A stretch of DNA of 64,000 bases from Ciona savignyi (lineage: Eukaryota > Chordata > Ascidiacea > Phlebobranchia > Cionidae). The notes under the pieces were generated by a model that saw nothing but the letters and a program-made list of their open reading frames with translations, had not been told where the DNA came from and ran no database searches. The position numbers and the translations under genes are program-made. The stretch lies in assembly GCA_000149265.1 (NCBI GenBank), contig CH003075.1:769916-833915 (forward strand), given 5' to 3'. Positions 13,121-25,399 of the stretch are shown in pieces (positions within the stretch are counted from its first letter, which is position 1; each line of letters begins with the position of its first letter).

Positions 13121-13805
13121 TAATTACCTATGAAAATACCTGTACAGGCTGCTTATTTAATATATTATATTAATGCTTTACAAGGTAGACGGGTAGAGGT
13201 TTTGATTCATTATTAAATTGTTTGACTCCGATAAGCGCAACGGTACAAGTAAAATAATGCATAAGCATTACCGGCTACGTAGTTTTATAAATGGGGACAG
13301 GCTGTAGTGTACGTTAAACGTATACCCGCCCTGGTGCCCACAAGAGCCTAGGCCCTAGGCTATACATAATGTGGATTTGAAAACAAAGTACTGTAAGCCT
13401 AGATCTTTAGGTCTGTGTGTCTCTCTGATGAAATGAGGTCTTTTATATGCGATTTTGCAACCAAGGAAAAAATGCGATGCAGAATATCTAAAACACGCAC
13501 AATAGATGATTTTTGCGGTCGATACAATAGAAAATAATTGCGCGCTGGATTTAAACGTTTTCGCAGGTCGCGTTGATCGCATCGTGAATTTAGACAGCCG
13601 TTCGTCATTTAGAGATTCTTTTGTTTCTTGGAATTTTGATAAAGACGTCGTCAGCAGCCAATTATGTCGGTACGACATACCCTAAAAGTTTTTACAGACA
13701 ATCTTATTGGACTCTGATCGATGGAAGCACTCTTCTTTCGTCCGACCAGCTGAGAAGTAAACAGTATAAGCTACTATGTAAAGGTTCTAAGAGGTTGTTC
13801 CAGGA
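13121..13805. other. Gene-poor stretch with two overlapping minus-strand frames
   Basis: No confident gene. The only notable content is a minus-strand frame at 13399-13608, described separately, overlapped by a 107-codon minus frame. Neither has clear splice or promoter support. Confidence 0.4.
13399..13608 (-). CDS. Short frame with weak RelE/ParE-like pattern (doubtful)
   Basis: A 69-codon frame whose middle (about residues 13-45) has the spacing of a RelE/ParE-superfamily toxin C-terminal half: DLR, then N-Y-x3-YRP, then IVRVLDILH. The N-terminal helices of such proteins are not in this frame, and a stop lies directly upstream. Chance resemblance is quite possible. No partner antitoxin frame was seen. 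Treat it as unassigned. Confidence 0.15.
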   Translation of the reverse strand: MTNGCLNSRCDQRDLRKRLNPARNYFLLYRPQKSSIVRVLDILHRIFSLVAKSHIKDLISSERHTDLKI

Positions 13806-14046
13806 TAGGATATTCATCTTTATCTCCGTGAATGGGAAAACCAAGGGGGTTAACACACGGGCAATCGTCAGATCACCTCGCGACCATCGTCGGGTTACCG
13901 GAGCTTTTGTAGTGTGTTGTATATGATATAAACGTTCCTTCAATTTGGTAAAACCCATTAATTCGCTGGGTTCAGGCATGGTCCGTAAAGTGCCTTGCCC
14001 AAGGACACAACCGACTAGCTAGCGACCAGTTTCGCACCTGCAACCT
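13806..14046 (-). repeat. SINE family A copy
   Basis: In reverse complement it runs from CAGGTGCGAAACTGGTCGCTA through CCTTGGGCAAGGCACTTTA and CGGTAACCCGACGATGG to CATTCACGGAGATAAA. It is one of the best conserved copies and shares long identical blocks with 27840-27935. Confidence 0.8.
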
Positions 14047-14702
14047 TTCCAATTCTGCCGATGCGAATGCTTTTCTCTGTTACGGAAATTATCTTGCGCG
14101 TGTAACACGTATTGGGAATCCACCATTGTGGGGTTTTGCAATAATTAGTTGGGATTCTTCTGCCGCTAAATGTACTCATTTCACGGAAAGCGCTTTTATT
14201 TTCGATTATATGCGGATACAATAAAACACAGTTTGATTTGTTTAACCACTTTTGGCGATCCTGACAGGGCAGGAGCGACGGCTGCTGTTGAGGCCGCGCT
14301 TTGAAATTTAGCCGCTCACTCCAAAGCCAAGTTTCAACACTGTAAATTGATTTCTCACAAAAAAAAAATTACCGCATAGCAATGTGTGAAAAGGAAGTTA
14401 TTAGAAACCATTTAAGGACAACGACAACATGCAGTACATGATTAACAATGAAAAACCGCGAAATTCTACAGATGATTATGATACAATTAACATTTCGGCC
14501 TGTGCAACTTCAAATTATATACTGTACTTGGGAATTAAAAAAAATGCATGTTTAAATGTTACAAGTGCATTGTGCAAGCTACAATACTAAACATGGAACT
14601 TTTCAGCATTCCACACAATAATACTGCATATTATTCAAAACAAAACATTATTATTTACTGCATAGAATGATGGTGAAGAACTTATTGAATATAATTTGCT
14701 TT

Positions 14703-17700
14703 TTAAGCTTGGGTTTGAAGTCCACTTTCAATTTCTTTCATCAAACGAAGACAGATTTCATCTTTCCAAGGCAAACCAACAACCTGAACACCAACTGGCA
14801 TCCCCGTGCTCTTTAAGTTGGCCTGAAAGTTAAATAGGTTGCTAGATACTTAAACTTCCAATGGTTTTCATCAAAAGTTAGTTAGCTTGTGGTGAACACA
14901 TTTGCTGTCTACAAGTTGTTACTTCAGATTCAAGATTAATTCTATGCTGTAGCTTGTGATAACATTTGTTTCAAGTAATTATAGTCCGACTGATTAGTCT
15001 GGTGGATTAGTGCATCGCCTTTCAACCGAATTGTTGCAAATTCAAAACTGGTCCGTAGGTAGTCGGTTGTTTCCTTAGGCAAGACACTTAACAGAGATTG
15101 CTTGAACCCAGCGGATTAATGGGTTCTACCAAATTAAAGGAACATGTAAACCATACACAACACACTGCAATCGCTCTGGTAACCCGATGATGGGCACGAG
15201 GTGATCTGACGATTGCCTGTGTGTTAATCTCCGTGGTTTTCTCATTCACGGGAATAAACTTAAAAAATAAAGAGATGCCCACGTTGCCAGTTATGTATGT
15301 CTCATATTTAAAGAAACACCCGAATGAATATGATCCACATGTATTTTAGTGTGGTCTCTTTATTGACAAGTATGTTTTATATGGTTGTGATGGGTGTTAT
15401 AGTTCAACACACAAAATTATTTTTGAAACTTTCAGAGCTGAATTTCAGTGGTTTTCATTTGATGGTGAAATAAATGACCCATATGAGCTAGCTAGTCGGA
15501 CAACAGTTATAGCTCACCCTTTTAATTTTTTGGTCCCAATTGTCACCATAATGTCCTTTGTAATCTTTCAGCTGCTCTGTGTCAGAGTTGGTTACCTTTG
15601 TCACAGGAACAACCCCTCCAGGACAGTTGAGTAGATTGTAGAGGCCGGTGTAGCTTACAAGAGCTGTGAAACATGTCTCATTTTGATGCAGATGACGAAA
15701 AGTGATAATTATTTAACGAAAAGTGAGAATTATTTTTATTTTTATAACTAGGCTAGTGTGTGTGTTCATGTGCATCTAACAAACAATATTTTGTTTATCA
15801 TTTACATTAATATGACACCTTTATTAATTCTGTTGTAAATATAAACAGAAAAATTAAAAATGCAGTCAATGAAACAAAGCAATAAAAAGTTAATGGCAGA
15901 TGCAGTCGCAAAACCTGATAATAAGATACAAATATCTCCATCATTGAGAAACTGATGATACTTAACTCACATGAGGTGTAGTCCACAGAACCAATGGGAC
16001 CAGCTGCTATAGGAAAAGGTGGACAGATCACTGCATCCAACTTCATTTCACGCCAGTGAGCAAAGAACTCTGTCCTGTAACAAGCTGCTTCATGTTGAAT
16101 CGATTCACACTCCCATCACCACCTCCATGTAGTGCAAGGTCGTCCGCAATTCTTCTAGACTGCGTCAACAGATCAAGCTTATTAAATATTTACAATACAG
16201 ATGTCCCCTCACTATTAGTTGGTCACAACATAATTTTATTTAAAATTAATTGCTAGCGCGTCCACCCTTTATGGACGAGATACTAAATTGAAGCAATTTT
16301 CAGGTTATCAGATGGTGGACAGGATATTCAATGCAAGAGGAACTTCCACACTGGCAAGTATCATATTATCTCGCGCCCACCAATAGGTTACCAGAGCTTT
16401 ACTAGTGCGGTAAATACTAATTAAGATAATTCTCAATCAACTTAGTCTGCTGTCATTTTTCATAGAAACCACTAATTCTGTAGGGATGGGTGATTTCCAT
16501 AAATTGCCTTCCCCAAGGTCACAAACAACAAGTTTCCAACCCAAAACCTTTTAACTACAAGGTAATGCCAACCAATCGGCTGAACAAAGCATGCTGCAAT
16601 TCACTAACTTTGAATCCCAACACAAATGTTTGGATTTTCCTTAAGAAAGTTGGGCAAGCCAATCGGTAGTAGTGGTTGCGAAGAAGAGGGTCAACCGGAC
16701 TGTATTTCAAGCATTTCAATGTGTGTTTGCCGCCATCAGCCAAAAATGCTGCAAAAATACAGTTTATTGTAATTGAATAATTTCCCTGTATATACCTGAA
16801 GAAGTTTTTTTTTTAATTCTCGTTTGTGCAAAACGAAAAAGTGTTTAGGATAGGAAATTATATTTATGTTTTATCCCCGTGAATGAAAAGACGCAAGGGG
16901 CACTATTCCATAGGCAATTGTCAGATTGCCTTGCGAATTACCGCATCTATGCTAAAGTAAAAACAATTTGAATAACCTAAAGCAACTCGTCAACAATGGG
17001 TTCTGATAATTGCCTCCAAATCGTATTCAATACACGGCTATAGATAACTGTAGACAATAAACTAAACTAGACAGGAGCTGACAAATGCAAGTGTTGTAAT
17101 TGCACTGTCTCACTTCAGGGATAAACATAAATATCCTGTTATGCTATGTTAAAAGTGCGAAACAATTTTTATATTTGTTTGGAGCCCACAAACACGCACC
17201 AGACATGAAAATCCTCATAGCATCTTCGATCCGTGGAACTTTAAATGGAACCAAAACATGTCCGGCCTTTTCCAACAATTCCTTTGTCATTCGGACGGCC
17301 CGTTGAACTGAAGGAACAGCTTCAAGGTAGCCATCGGTCATGTAGTATCCGATGCGCAATGGCATTTTCGATTGAAAGTCCTAATGGTATATCAGTTTAA
17401 TTGGTCCTGATATTTGCGTTCATGGACATGCCTCTTCTAATTTGCCCTAATCCAGTGGAGGTGAATGGATTGTTAAAAACTGCAGTAATACCACATAATG
17501 AACAGACTTCAATAACTTTTGCTCAATCAATTAGCTTGGTGGGTTAGTGCATCGCCTTTTACCCGAAGGATTGAAGGTTTAAAAATGATTGATACCTAGT
17601 TGGTTGCGTCCTTGGGCAAGGCACACAATGGACATTGCATGAACCTAGTAAAATTATGGGTTTTATAATGAAGTAACATAGGAATCCTACACAAAAACTA

Positions 17701-20700
17701 TAATAGCTCCGGTAACCCGTCCGTGGGCGCGAGGTAATCTAGCGATTACCAATGTGGTAATTACATAACATTTTCCAATTTGCGGGAATAAACATGAGTA
17801 TTCTATCCTATCCGAACGTAAACAATCAGATTGTTGAAACAATATAATTATGACGACCTTTTGTCCCATCTCCTAAAATAAACATAACAACCAAAGTTGT
17901 ACCTCCTCATTAAAAGGTAGAGGTGGGAGATTTTGATCAAGTTCAAACATAAGGGAACAAGCCAGGGCGCGCATTGCGAGAACCAGGCTGTCCACATTGG
18001 GGGCCATTGGACCAATCGAAGCAAATAAACAACTCTGTCCTGGTAAGGATGCTAGAAAATTAAAAGCATTTCATGAGTTAATGCTATTTCGCCAACTGAC
18101 AGAGCAGCGACAAATGCAAAACATAGCTATTAATTATAATTTTACTTGTAAATGGGTAAACGCATGGGGTGGTATAACAAGCCATATCATCATATTTCTT
18201 TGTACCAACAGTCAGATTAGCAGAAATATTGCAGTGTGTTAATTAGGTTGGAAATATTACTAAAGTTGTTCATCAAACTATTAAATCATTAGGTTCAGGT
18301 AACATCCATTAAGTAAATTTTCTAAGAAAAAAACAATTAACCAGTTAGTTTCTGGTTTTGTTCTCCCAACCTTCCGGCTGATGAGCCATATTCCCTACAT
18401 ATGAGCTTACCAGCTGAACGAACTATCCACTATAATTTAAATTAAGGGTTTACTACAAAACTTGTGAATTCTGACCTTGAAGTCCAAGATTACTCAATCT
18501 TCCCCTTGTTGGTTTGAGACCACAGCATCCAGATAGATGTGCAGGAGCCCGGATACTGCCCCCTATGTCAGTTCCAAACCCAAGTGTGGAACCCCCTGAG
18601 CCAATCAGGGATCCTTCCCCACTGGATGAACCACCAGGGGTGAATTCAACGTTGTGGGGATTCCCCGTGACCCCGAAAATCGGGTTCCCACTTTCAAATC
18701 TGGAGTTAAGAAGAATTGAAAGTTTTATCAAGAAACAAACTTGCAAAAATTCAACCAAGGACTGAATTATGTTTTCAAAACAACCGTTGATCTACACCAG
18801 TCACCAGCTCGGCTTTCCCCTTAAGACATTATCATTTCCCCTTTATTAAATAAGAAACTAATGATGTCCTTGTGCATCTTGTGGCAACCTGTATACATCT
18901 AAGTTTGTTTGGAAAACATATTAGTTATGAGAGAAGAAACATTGATCGCCGCCATCTTGTCAAGAATGGGATAAAGAAAACTGACACAAATATAATTCTA
19001 ACAACTTACGATTGCATTGATTGAACGATGTTTGTTTTCACGAATGGCACTGCCCCACAGCTCTTAAGCACTTTCACAATCACGCTATCATCCAATGCAG
19101 GTTTGCCAATAAGACAAGTATAACCAATGGTAGAGTCCATACCCTGGGTGGAAACTGTTTTCAATATGTGAAAGGCATTTGAACAAGGAATTAAACTTTT
19201 CAATATACATTAGTTACTTTGAACTGTCTATAAAGTGGACCAGCAGTAACCTGATTGTACAGTATTTAACTTAATTAGAGTCATGTCCAACAAGTGTGTG
19301 AGTGCTTGCAAAAGATATGGGATGTTATCACACTGTTAATCGTCAGATTTTCTTGTAGATATATAAGAAAGTGTCATCACAAGAGTTAGCGTCAGATCAC
19401 CTTGCACTCACTGTTCGGTTTCCAGGGCTATTGCAGTTTGTTGTGTATAATTAGGATGTTCCCTTAATATTTGTAGAACCCACTAATCCACTGAGTTGGG
19501 GCAAAGACCAATAAGGGCACAACTCTCAACCAGTTTCAAACCTGCCAAGCTATAACTATTTAATACCAAACAAAATTTGAGAAAACTAATAAAAAAAATA
19601 TCACTAACCCACCATAACGGCATTAGATAAAAGGGAAAGTATTGTTTAGCTTGCTCATTGTTCAAGTTAAGCAGAATTCTTGTTTCAGATTTTTTTAGTA
19701 ATCAAATTACCAAGAAAATTGTACCTTTGTCATGACGCACTCCTTCAAGCTGACAGGAAGCGCGTAAAGTTTCGAGTTGCAGAAGTCGACTCTGTTTTCC
19801 GATAAACTTTTCGCCAAAATTCTCGCTTCAGGTATCACACCGGTCACAGAATTAAACTTTTTGGTGTCCGAGCATGCCTGGACAAAGTAACCCAAATAAT
19901 CAGATAAGGGTTCACATTTTATGACCAAGTAGCACTTTAGAAAGATTGGATAACACCTAAATGATGCTTTCGTGATGTCATGATATTTTGGGCATTATGT
20001 TGTTTACAATTCTAAGTATTATGCCTCGAAATCGAAATCTATATTTACATAAAATTATATAAACTTGAACTCAATGAACCCAAAGTTTATATCAATCGGT
20101 AAAAACATAAACTATCTGCAGGTAGCCAAAAGCTTATAGAACCTAAACCTGCCCTGGCTAAAAGGTTATGTACTGGGGAACTGTCTAAACCACTTTGCAG
20201 AAATTGTCTATTAAACCCAGCGGATAAATGGGTTGTTCACTAGATTATCTACTTATTGTCTGTGTGATAGCTCTTTCATGATTTCCCATTCATGGGGATA
20301 AAGGTTGAAAATCCTATAAAAAAAACATTTATTGCTACTCTGGTCTACCTCAAAGAAATATATCTCCAAAATTGCAACTAATCTTTCTTTCTTTGGGATT
20401 CATTTCTCAACTAAGTACAAATAATTTTTTTAAACATTTCAGAACCTTAATAGCAAAGTAGGGGAAATTAGTAGAATACATGTATCGGTACTGGCAAACC
20501 ACCAAGAATATAAAACAACAAAATATTAATAATAATTCTATATTAAGTATTGAATTATGATGACTAAATAAAGGTTTTTAAAATATTGATTTACCTTGTA
20601 TAAATAGGCATTTAAAATATCCACAGGATCTATTTCCCCATTCTTTGCTGCATTTATTAATTCTTCAGCGACCATCGATAAAATGTTGTTTCGTTCAGTA

Positions 20701-21406
20701 TCATTCTGTAAAACATTTTAGTATCAATCTATAAATGTTCACCTCATTGCAACAGCTAAGGTAACCCGACTACATGAAGTAATTTCGCCAATAACCGTAT
20801 TCATTATGTTTTGAGCAGTTTGATCAAAGGTACAAGGTGGGAACAATATTTTGGTGCCATATAAGACATACAGCTCTAGGCCTTTATTAAGACAGAAATT
20901 AGTCATTTTTTTTAAACTTTAAACTAATGAATAATTATAAAAAGGATATGTTTTAAAATTGTCTAGTTCCGATAGGTCTACTATCCTAATGGCAAACCAC
21001 ATAAGTACATTAAATATTGATAATTATGCATACCAGATTTGATACATATGCATACTGGTCCCTTTCTACTGGTAGGTTGCCATAGTTATAGCAGTGTTGT
21101 ATGAGTCTACCAAGTGCAAATCACCATTTTCAATTTTATTAGTATTAAACGCCCGAACACACCTATTGAAATGCAAAATGTTTTAACAAATTGTGATATT
21201 GGTCTAACCTGGTCTTTCAAGTCTGCAAGTGTCTTCTCGATCAAAAGGAATTCTTTCTTCTTTAGTTCTTGGGCTAAAATCTTCTGCTGCTTTACTTTAC
21301 TGTAGTGGTATATAGCCCCCACTGACCCAACCACTAAAACTGTTCCAAAACATGCCGCTTTTGCGGATTTTATACCATAGGTTTCTATTATGCCAGATGC
21401 CGACAT
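14703..21406 (-). CDS. FAAH: Fatty acid amide hydrolase (FAAH), 11 exons
   Basis: Serine hydrolase of the amidase-signature family that cleaves anandamide and related fatty acid amides at membranes. Exons in coding order: 21209-21406, 20595-20705, 19725-19877, 19010-19143, 18476-18699, 17903-18039, 17200-17380, 16609-16748, 15971-16159, 15518-15663, 14703-14822. That is about 577 codons, against 579 residues for human FAAH. Residues about 18-36 form an N-terminal membrane segment. Lys148 (in VSLKE), Ser223 (in PGGSSSGEG) and Ser247 (in TDIGGSIR) match the rat triad Lys142/Ser217/Ser241 with a constant offset of six. C-terminal blocks include VSYTGLYNLLNCPGGVVPVT and GVQVVGLPWKDEICLRLM. Phase holds everywhere except inside exon 9 (near 16101-16112), where the frame must shift or a different acceptor must be used. 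Several introns contain SINE fragments. Confidence 0.9.
14985..15262 (+). repeat. SINE family A, near-complete copy (antisense in FAAH intron 10)
   Basis: Has GGTGGATTAGTGCATCGCC (A box), CCCAGCGGATTAATGGGTTC, CACAACACACTGCAATCGC and CATTCACGGGAATAAA. It is inserted opposite to FAAH transcription. Confidence 0.8.
16380..16530 (-). repeat. SINE family A fragment
   Basis: In reverse complement: a diverged TTGTGACCTTGGGGAAGG-like segment, ACTAATTCTGTAGGG-like middle, and GGTTACCAGAGC. Partial and degenerate, in FAAH intron 8. Confidence 0.5.
16853..16945 (-). repeat. SINE family A 3'-end fragment
   Basis: In reverse complement it matches the 3' end of family A (GGCAATC..., CCCTTGCGTCTTTTCATTC, CGGGGATAAAACATAAAT). 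Lies in FAAH intron 7. Confidence 0.6.
17525..17805 (+). repeat. SINE family A copy (antisense in FAAH intron 6)
   Basis: Contains GGTGGGTTAGTGCATCGCC, CCTTGGGCAAGGCACACAA, AGCTCCGGTAACCCG, and a diverged GCGGGAATAAACATG 3' end. Confidence 0.75.
19380..19545 (-). repeat. SINE family A fragment
   Basis: The reverse complement shows GCAGGTTTGAAACTGG, the degraded AGTGGATTAGTGGGTTC-like middle and CACAACAAACTGCAATAGCC. Lies in FAAH intron 3. Confidence 0.55.
20210..20312 (+). repeat. SINE family A 3' half fragment
   Basis: AAACCCAGCGGATAAATGGG followed, after a deletion, by TTCCCATTCATGGGGATAAA. Lies in FAAH intron 2. Confidence 0.6.
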
Positions 21407-22237
21407 GTTTTCTGTTAAAAATGTAAAAAATAATTCAATGATGACAGATACAGTTCATTGAGTTTGTTAAATTGTATTCAATTATAGAAGTGTGTATCGG
21501 TAGTCAGTATTAAGTGATAAATATGGCTGTTTTGGAAGGTTTGTTAGCTTTTGCATTAAATAGATGGAGAATAGAACAACCTTCCTTGGTGATAATTCAA
21601 AACAGTATCTGTCTATATTGGTGAGACCACTCATTTTTTTAAATACATGGGGAAATATACCCAAATTAGTAACATAATCCATATATACACAAACCGAAAG
21701 TGCACAGTTTACCCCCGGGGAAATACCCGGTCTCGAAAAACCAAAAATCATTTTTTTTCAACATTTAAATTTCTAGCTATCACGGCATCCAAACTACATA
21801 TGTGGTTAATTATCGGATGTGTAGGGTAGTAAATTTCGTGGTTTGTTATTGTTCATTATAGAGGGGAATGCTGTCACTGTCCCTGTATTTCCATGCCCAG
21901 TAAACTGCAATGTTTAATAATTAAGACGATTGATGCGGTGGATCGAATATACTGCCTCCAATCCGACTCCAAACTCGAGTCCACGCTAGTTTGTGAACGC
22001 TTTGCTGCGAATTGGTCGGGATTACAGAGCGATACGAGTATAAACAGTTTTCCTTGTTCTGTCGACCATGATGTTGCTTTCTGACTTAGGATAGGATAAA
22101 GTTTAAGGGCAGGCGCCGCTCCAGTGGTGGCAGGATCTCTAAAATTAGTTAAACAAGTTTAACCGTGTGCGTTTTTCTGTATCTGCATTAAATCAAGAAA
22201 AAAGGACATTCCGTGACGGAGTTTGATTGCGAGTTAA
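21407..22237. other. FAAH upstream region, no gene recognised
   Basis: Holds the presumed FAAH promoter and 5' UTR on the minus strand. Open frames of 60-89 codons occur on both strands (e.g. 21482-21751 minus, 21893-22084 plus), but none resembles a known family and no splice model links them. Confidence 0.4.
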
Positions 22238-22439
22238 GGCCGATGCACACTTAGAGCGATGCGGGCGACGGCGATAAAGTGAAAGCGATGGCGGGCGACA
22301 AATCATCGCTCAGGGCATTCACACTTGGAGCGATGAATCGCTTTCATCGCTATACTTTTTCTGGTACCCTGCCAGTTTTGGCGGGTAAAGTTCGCATGTA
22401 TTGTTAGCCTTGTAGTATTTTAGCAAATTTTATACCTAG

Positions 22440-22910
22440 ACTTTAACGTAGATGAACCGGATGAAGATGATTTGTTATCATGCCTTTAGCACAAAGAAAC
22501 CAGTTATACTGATACCTTTATTTGGTAAATGATTTTTATATAGGTTAATCTAATTATTTCTACAGAACTTAATTTTTATATATTTAAAAGCTAACAAATG
22601 TTCAACTTGTCTTTAGAATCAGTAAGCATTGGGTTAGGTCCATATTTCAAAACCTATCCAATATGGGAGAATTTAACCTGACACAGGAGCTACACTTTAT
22701 TGATGGAATAAGAACTTTATAATAACCAAGTCAACTTTCCAACAACTTTTGAAAATTGGTCACCATATAGAAAAGGAAGATACTAGAATGTGAAATGCAA
22801 AGACCAATTGTTGCTATGCCATAAAAGGTCGAACAATATGTGAAAGCTCCATGTTGTTTCTACAACTTCTTAAAAAGCTGCCCTGCTGCTGAAAGACAAT
22901 ATTTCCCACC
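22440..22910 (+). pseudogene. Harbinger transposase N-terminal remnant
   Basis: Contains an acidic DEPDEDDLL-like stretch near 22450-22480, then a clear WVRSIFQN...MGEFNLTQELHFIDGI segment (about 22627-22710) like the conserved N-terminus of HARBI1/Harbinger DDE transposases. Stops follow immediately. The catalytic core was not recognised. Confidence 0.6.
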
Positions 22911-23481
22911 AAAGACAATATTGCCCATTAAATACTGCAGAACAGAATGCATAATACACATATGTTATGTATACACAAAATGCACAAAGTTATTACGCTA
23001 AAGTATTACAATTGAATTTTATTTGGAGCAAATAGGATGTAGAATTGCGACGATACTGATAATTAAAGTTTATAGCAAATTTTTTTGTCAACACTCCGGG
23101 AATCAACCTCTTTTGTTGTACCCGGTACACTACTAGCATAACACCTAAACAAAATAGTTGAGAAATAAACCAAATTCCGGTGTGTTAAAAGAAAGTACAG
23201 CAGTATTCCACTATGTATGCACAGCATTTAACAAACTTTTAAAATCAATATTTCTGCGAATACACAGTTGATTTGATTGTAATAAAAGAAACTGATGATT
23301 TATTTTTGTAGTTGTGGAGATTACCTTAATTTGGACAACTTTTTTTGGACCTGAAAGGTATTACTATGCATGTATCAATTTAGTTACTATTCTTAGCAAT
23401 TTCATCATACTATGTTGTGTTGGCTATTAAGCTCAACTTTGAAGCAACAAAATCACAGATTAGTAAATAGTTGTCTTGTCT

Positions 23482-24555
23482 TCAGCTCTTTTCCATTAAA
23501 TGTGATAATAGCTGTTCATTTGAAGTTATGGCATCTTTAATTGAATCGAACCCCACTTTTTGTGAAGTAGTGTGCTGATTGGATCCTACAATCTTCTTTT
23601 TTTGCACAGGTACCTGAGGTACAATTGGTTCATCATCTATAAACACTGTCATGTTATCATTGCCACATGATTCTAAAAATTTTACCAAGAATTAGAGCAG
23701 TGCTAATACCAAGATTCTAATAAAAATTGATGATGTTCTATTCAGATAAATAGGTCTACAGGTCATATAAAACCTGAGTACCGGTAGGCAGTATTACCAA
23801 AACCGACACAATACTCTTATGACACCTTAAACTTAGACATATATTCCGACATCCCGAACCCAAAACTTGTATTTTAGACAAAGCTATGTCTCTACTGTCC
23901 ACAAATATTAAAAAGTCAAGTTAATTTAAAGAAACTGTATTGTTATATACAGCACAATTCTTCTAGCATTAGTAGCCTAGAGTCAGCATTTAGAATCTGT
24001 TGCAGGAATATTTACCGATACCGTTAATAAATATTTTCCGATACCGGTACCTTGCTAAATTGTGTGCTATCTCTATATGAATGTAGAACACTTGTTGCTG
24101 TTGAAAATGTCATAGGATATTCTTACTTTTTTGGACAAAGATGATCTGACGGGAATGACAAAATTTAATAATAAACTCACATTTGGACTGCATGCAGCAG
24201 AGCCACTTTTCAGTGTTGGTGGCACATTTATCTTTCCGGTACCAGGTTCAGAGGGATTCCCATCTTATTTTTTGCAGTTATTCACTAATGGAAACATAAA
24301 TTAAAATTAACAACAAGCCAATCTAGCCTAAGCACATAAAACCTACTGTATTATTTAAGTGTGACTTACCAGTCTAATCCATTTCAGCGATTTTGATCCA
24401 AATGATATTTCAGTTTATCATTTTTATATCCAGAATTTCTGTAACGAACAAAACCGAGTAGCTTTGTATCAATTTAATTAAAATTTCGCTGAAATCTAAC
24501 TTCTCCGTGCTGGTATATTCCGAAATGTCCCAAGTTTTCTTCTGGATTCATTTTT
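23482..24555 (-). pseudogene. Harbinger-associated Myb/SANT (MADF-like) protein remnant
   Basis: On the minus strand, 24550-24370 encodes a start-like MNPEENLG and then EILIKLIQSYSVLFVTEILD followed, after a frame break, by an IWIKIAEMD segment. That is the helix pattern of MADF/Myb-SANT domains. A 68-codon frame at 23482-23688, ending LLSHLMEKS, may be its C-terminus. Stops and frame breaks show decay. Confidence 0.5.
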
Positions 24556-24639
24556 GCACGCGCGAAATTTTCTGAGATTTCCCGCCAAACCTCGGCGATG
24601 AGAGCGATGCGAGCGATGGATTAGAACAAGTTTCTACTC

Positions 24640-24876
24640 NNNNNNNNNNNNNNNNNNNNNNNNNNNNNNNNNNNNNNNNNNNNNNNNNNNNNNNNNNNNN
24701 NNNNNNNNNNNNNNNNNNNNNNNNNNNNNNNNNNNNNNNNNNNNNNNNNNNNNNNNNNNNNNNNNNNNNNNNNNNNNNNNNNNNNNNNNNNNNNNNNNNN
24801 NNNNNNNNNNNNNNNNNNNNNNNNNNNNNNNNNNNNNNNNNNNNNNNNNNNNNNNNNNNNNNNNNNNNNNNNNNNN
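24640..24876. other. Assembly gap (Ns)
   Basis: 237 ambiguous bases. The gap hides the right end of the Harbinger-like element and whatever lies beside it. Confidence 1.
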
Positions 24877-25399
24877 CGGAAAAAGTGGCGTCTAGTGGTC
24901 GTCACTTTTCGGTGAATACCCCGTCTCGAGTAAGGTTTGCAAATGCAGTGAGTTTATGTTAAAACGTTTATTTGCCTATTAATAGATTTAAACTAAACTA
25001 GGGTTTGGTTCGGATTACCTGAGCTATTGTAGTGTGTTGTAACCGTGTCGTGTTCAAGAACAACCATATAAATTAATGAAGGTGAAGTCTGAATAAATAC
25101 CGAAACTACATATCTGTCGCACATCTTGTTTTTTCCCATTGGCTACAGGGTCCGATTTTCTTTTTTGGCAGGGTCGGTAGAATTGAATATAGAGCTATGG
25201 TATATGTCCTGAAGATAGAGATTGGAGACTTGAAAAATATCCAACTAATAAAACAAACTTTTCTGCATGTTGCAGCCAGAATTGCATTTAAGCAATGCAA
25301 CTAAATCTCACTTTGTGATAGTTGTAAGAAAAATCAACCTAAACCTATTCAATTGTTTTCCCTTTGTTAGCATTTTGGAAGTTTGAGTGTGGTTTAAAA

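Larger units (their letters stand above)
22238..24640. mobile_element. Decayed PIF/Harbinger-type DNA transposon, right end in gap
   Basis: The left end, after a TAA that may be the 3-bp target duplication, begins with a GCGATG-rich terminal region (CACACTTAGAGCGATGCGGG, then again CACACTTGGAGCGATG). The right end (24575-24640) has GCGATGAGAGCGATGCGAGC in the mirrored position, then runs into Ns. Inside are a plus-strand transposase remnant and a minus-strand Myb/SANT-like remnant, the two proteins Harbinger elements encode. Both are broken by stops. Confidence 0.65.

Noticed and set aside
24621..24905. 94-codon minus-strand frame
   Set aside because: Most of it spans the Ns of the assembly gap.
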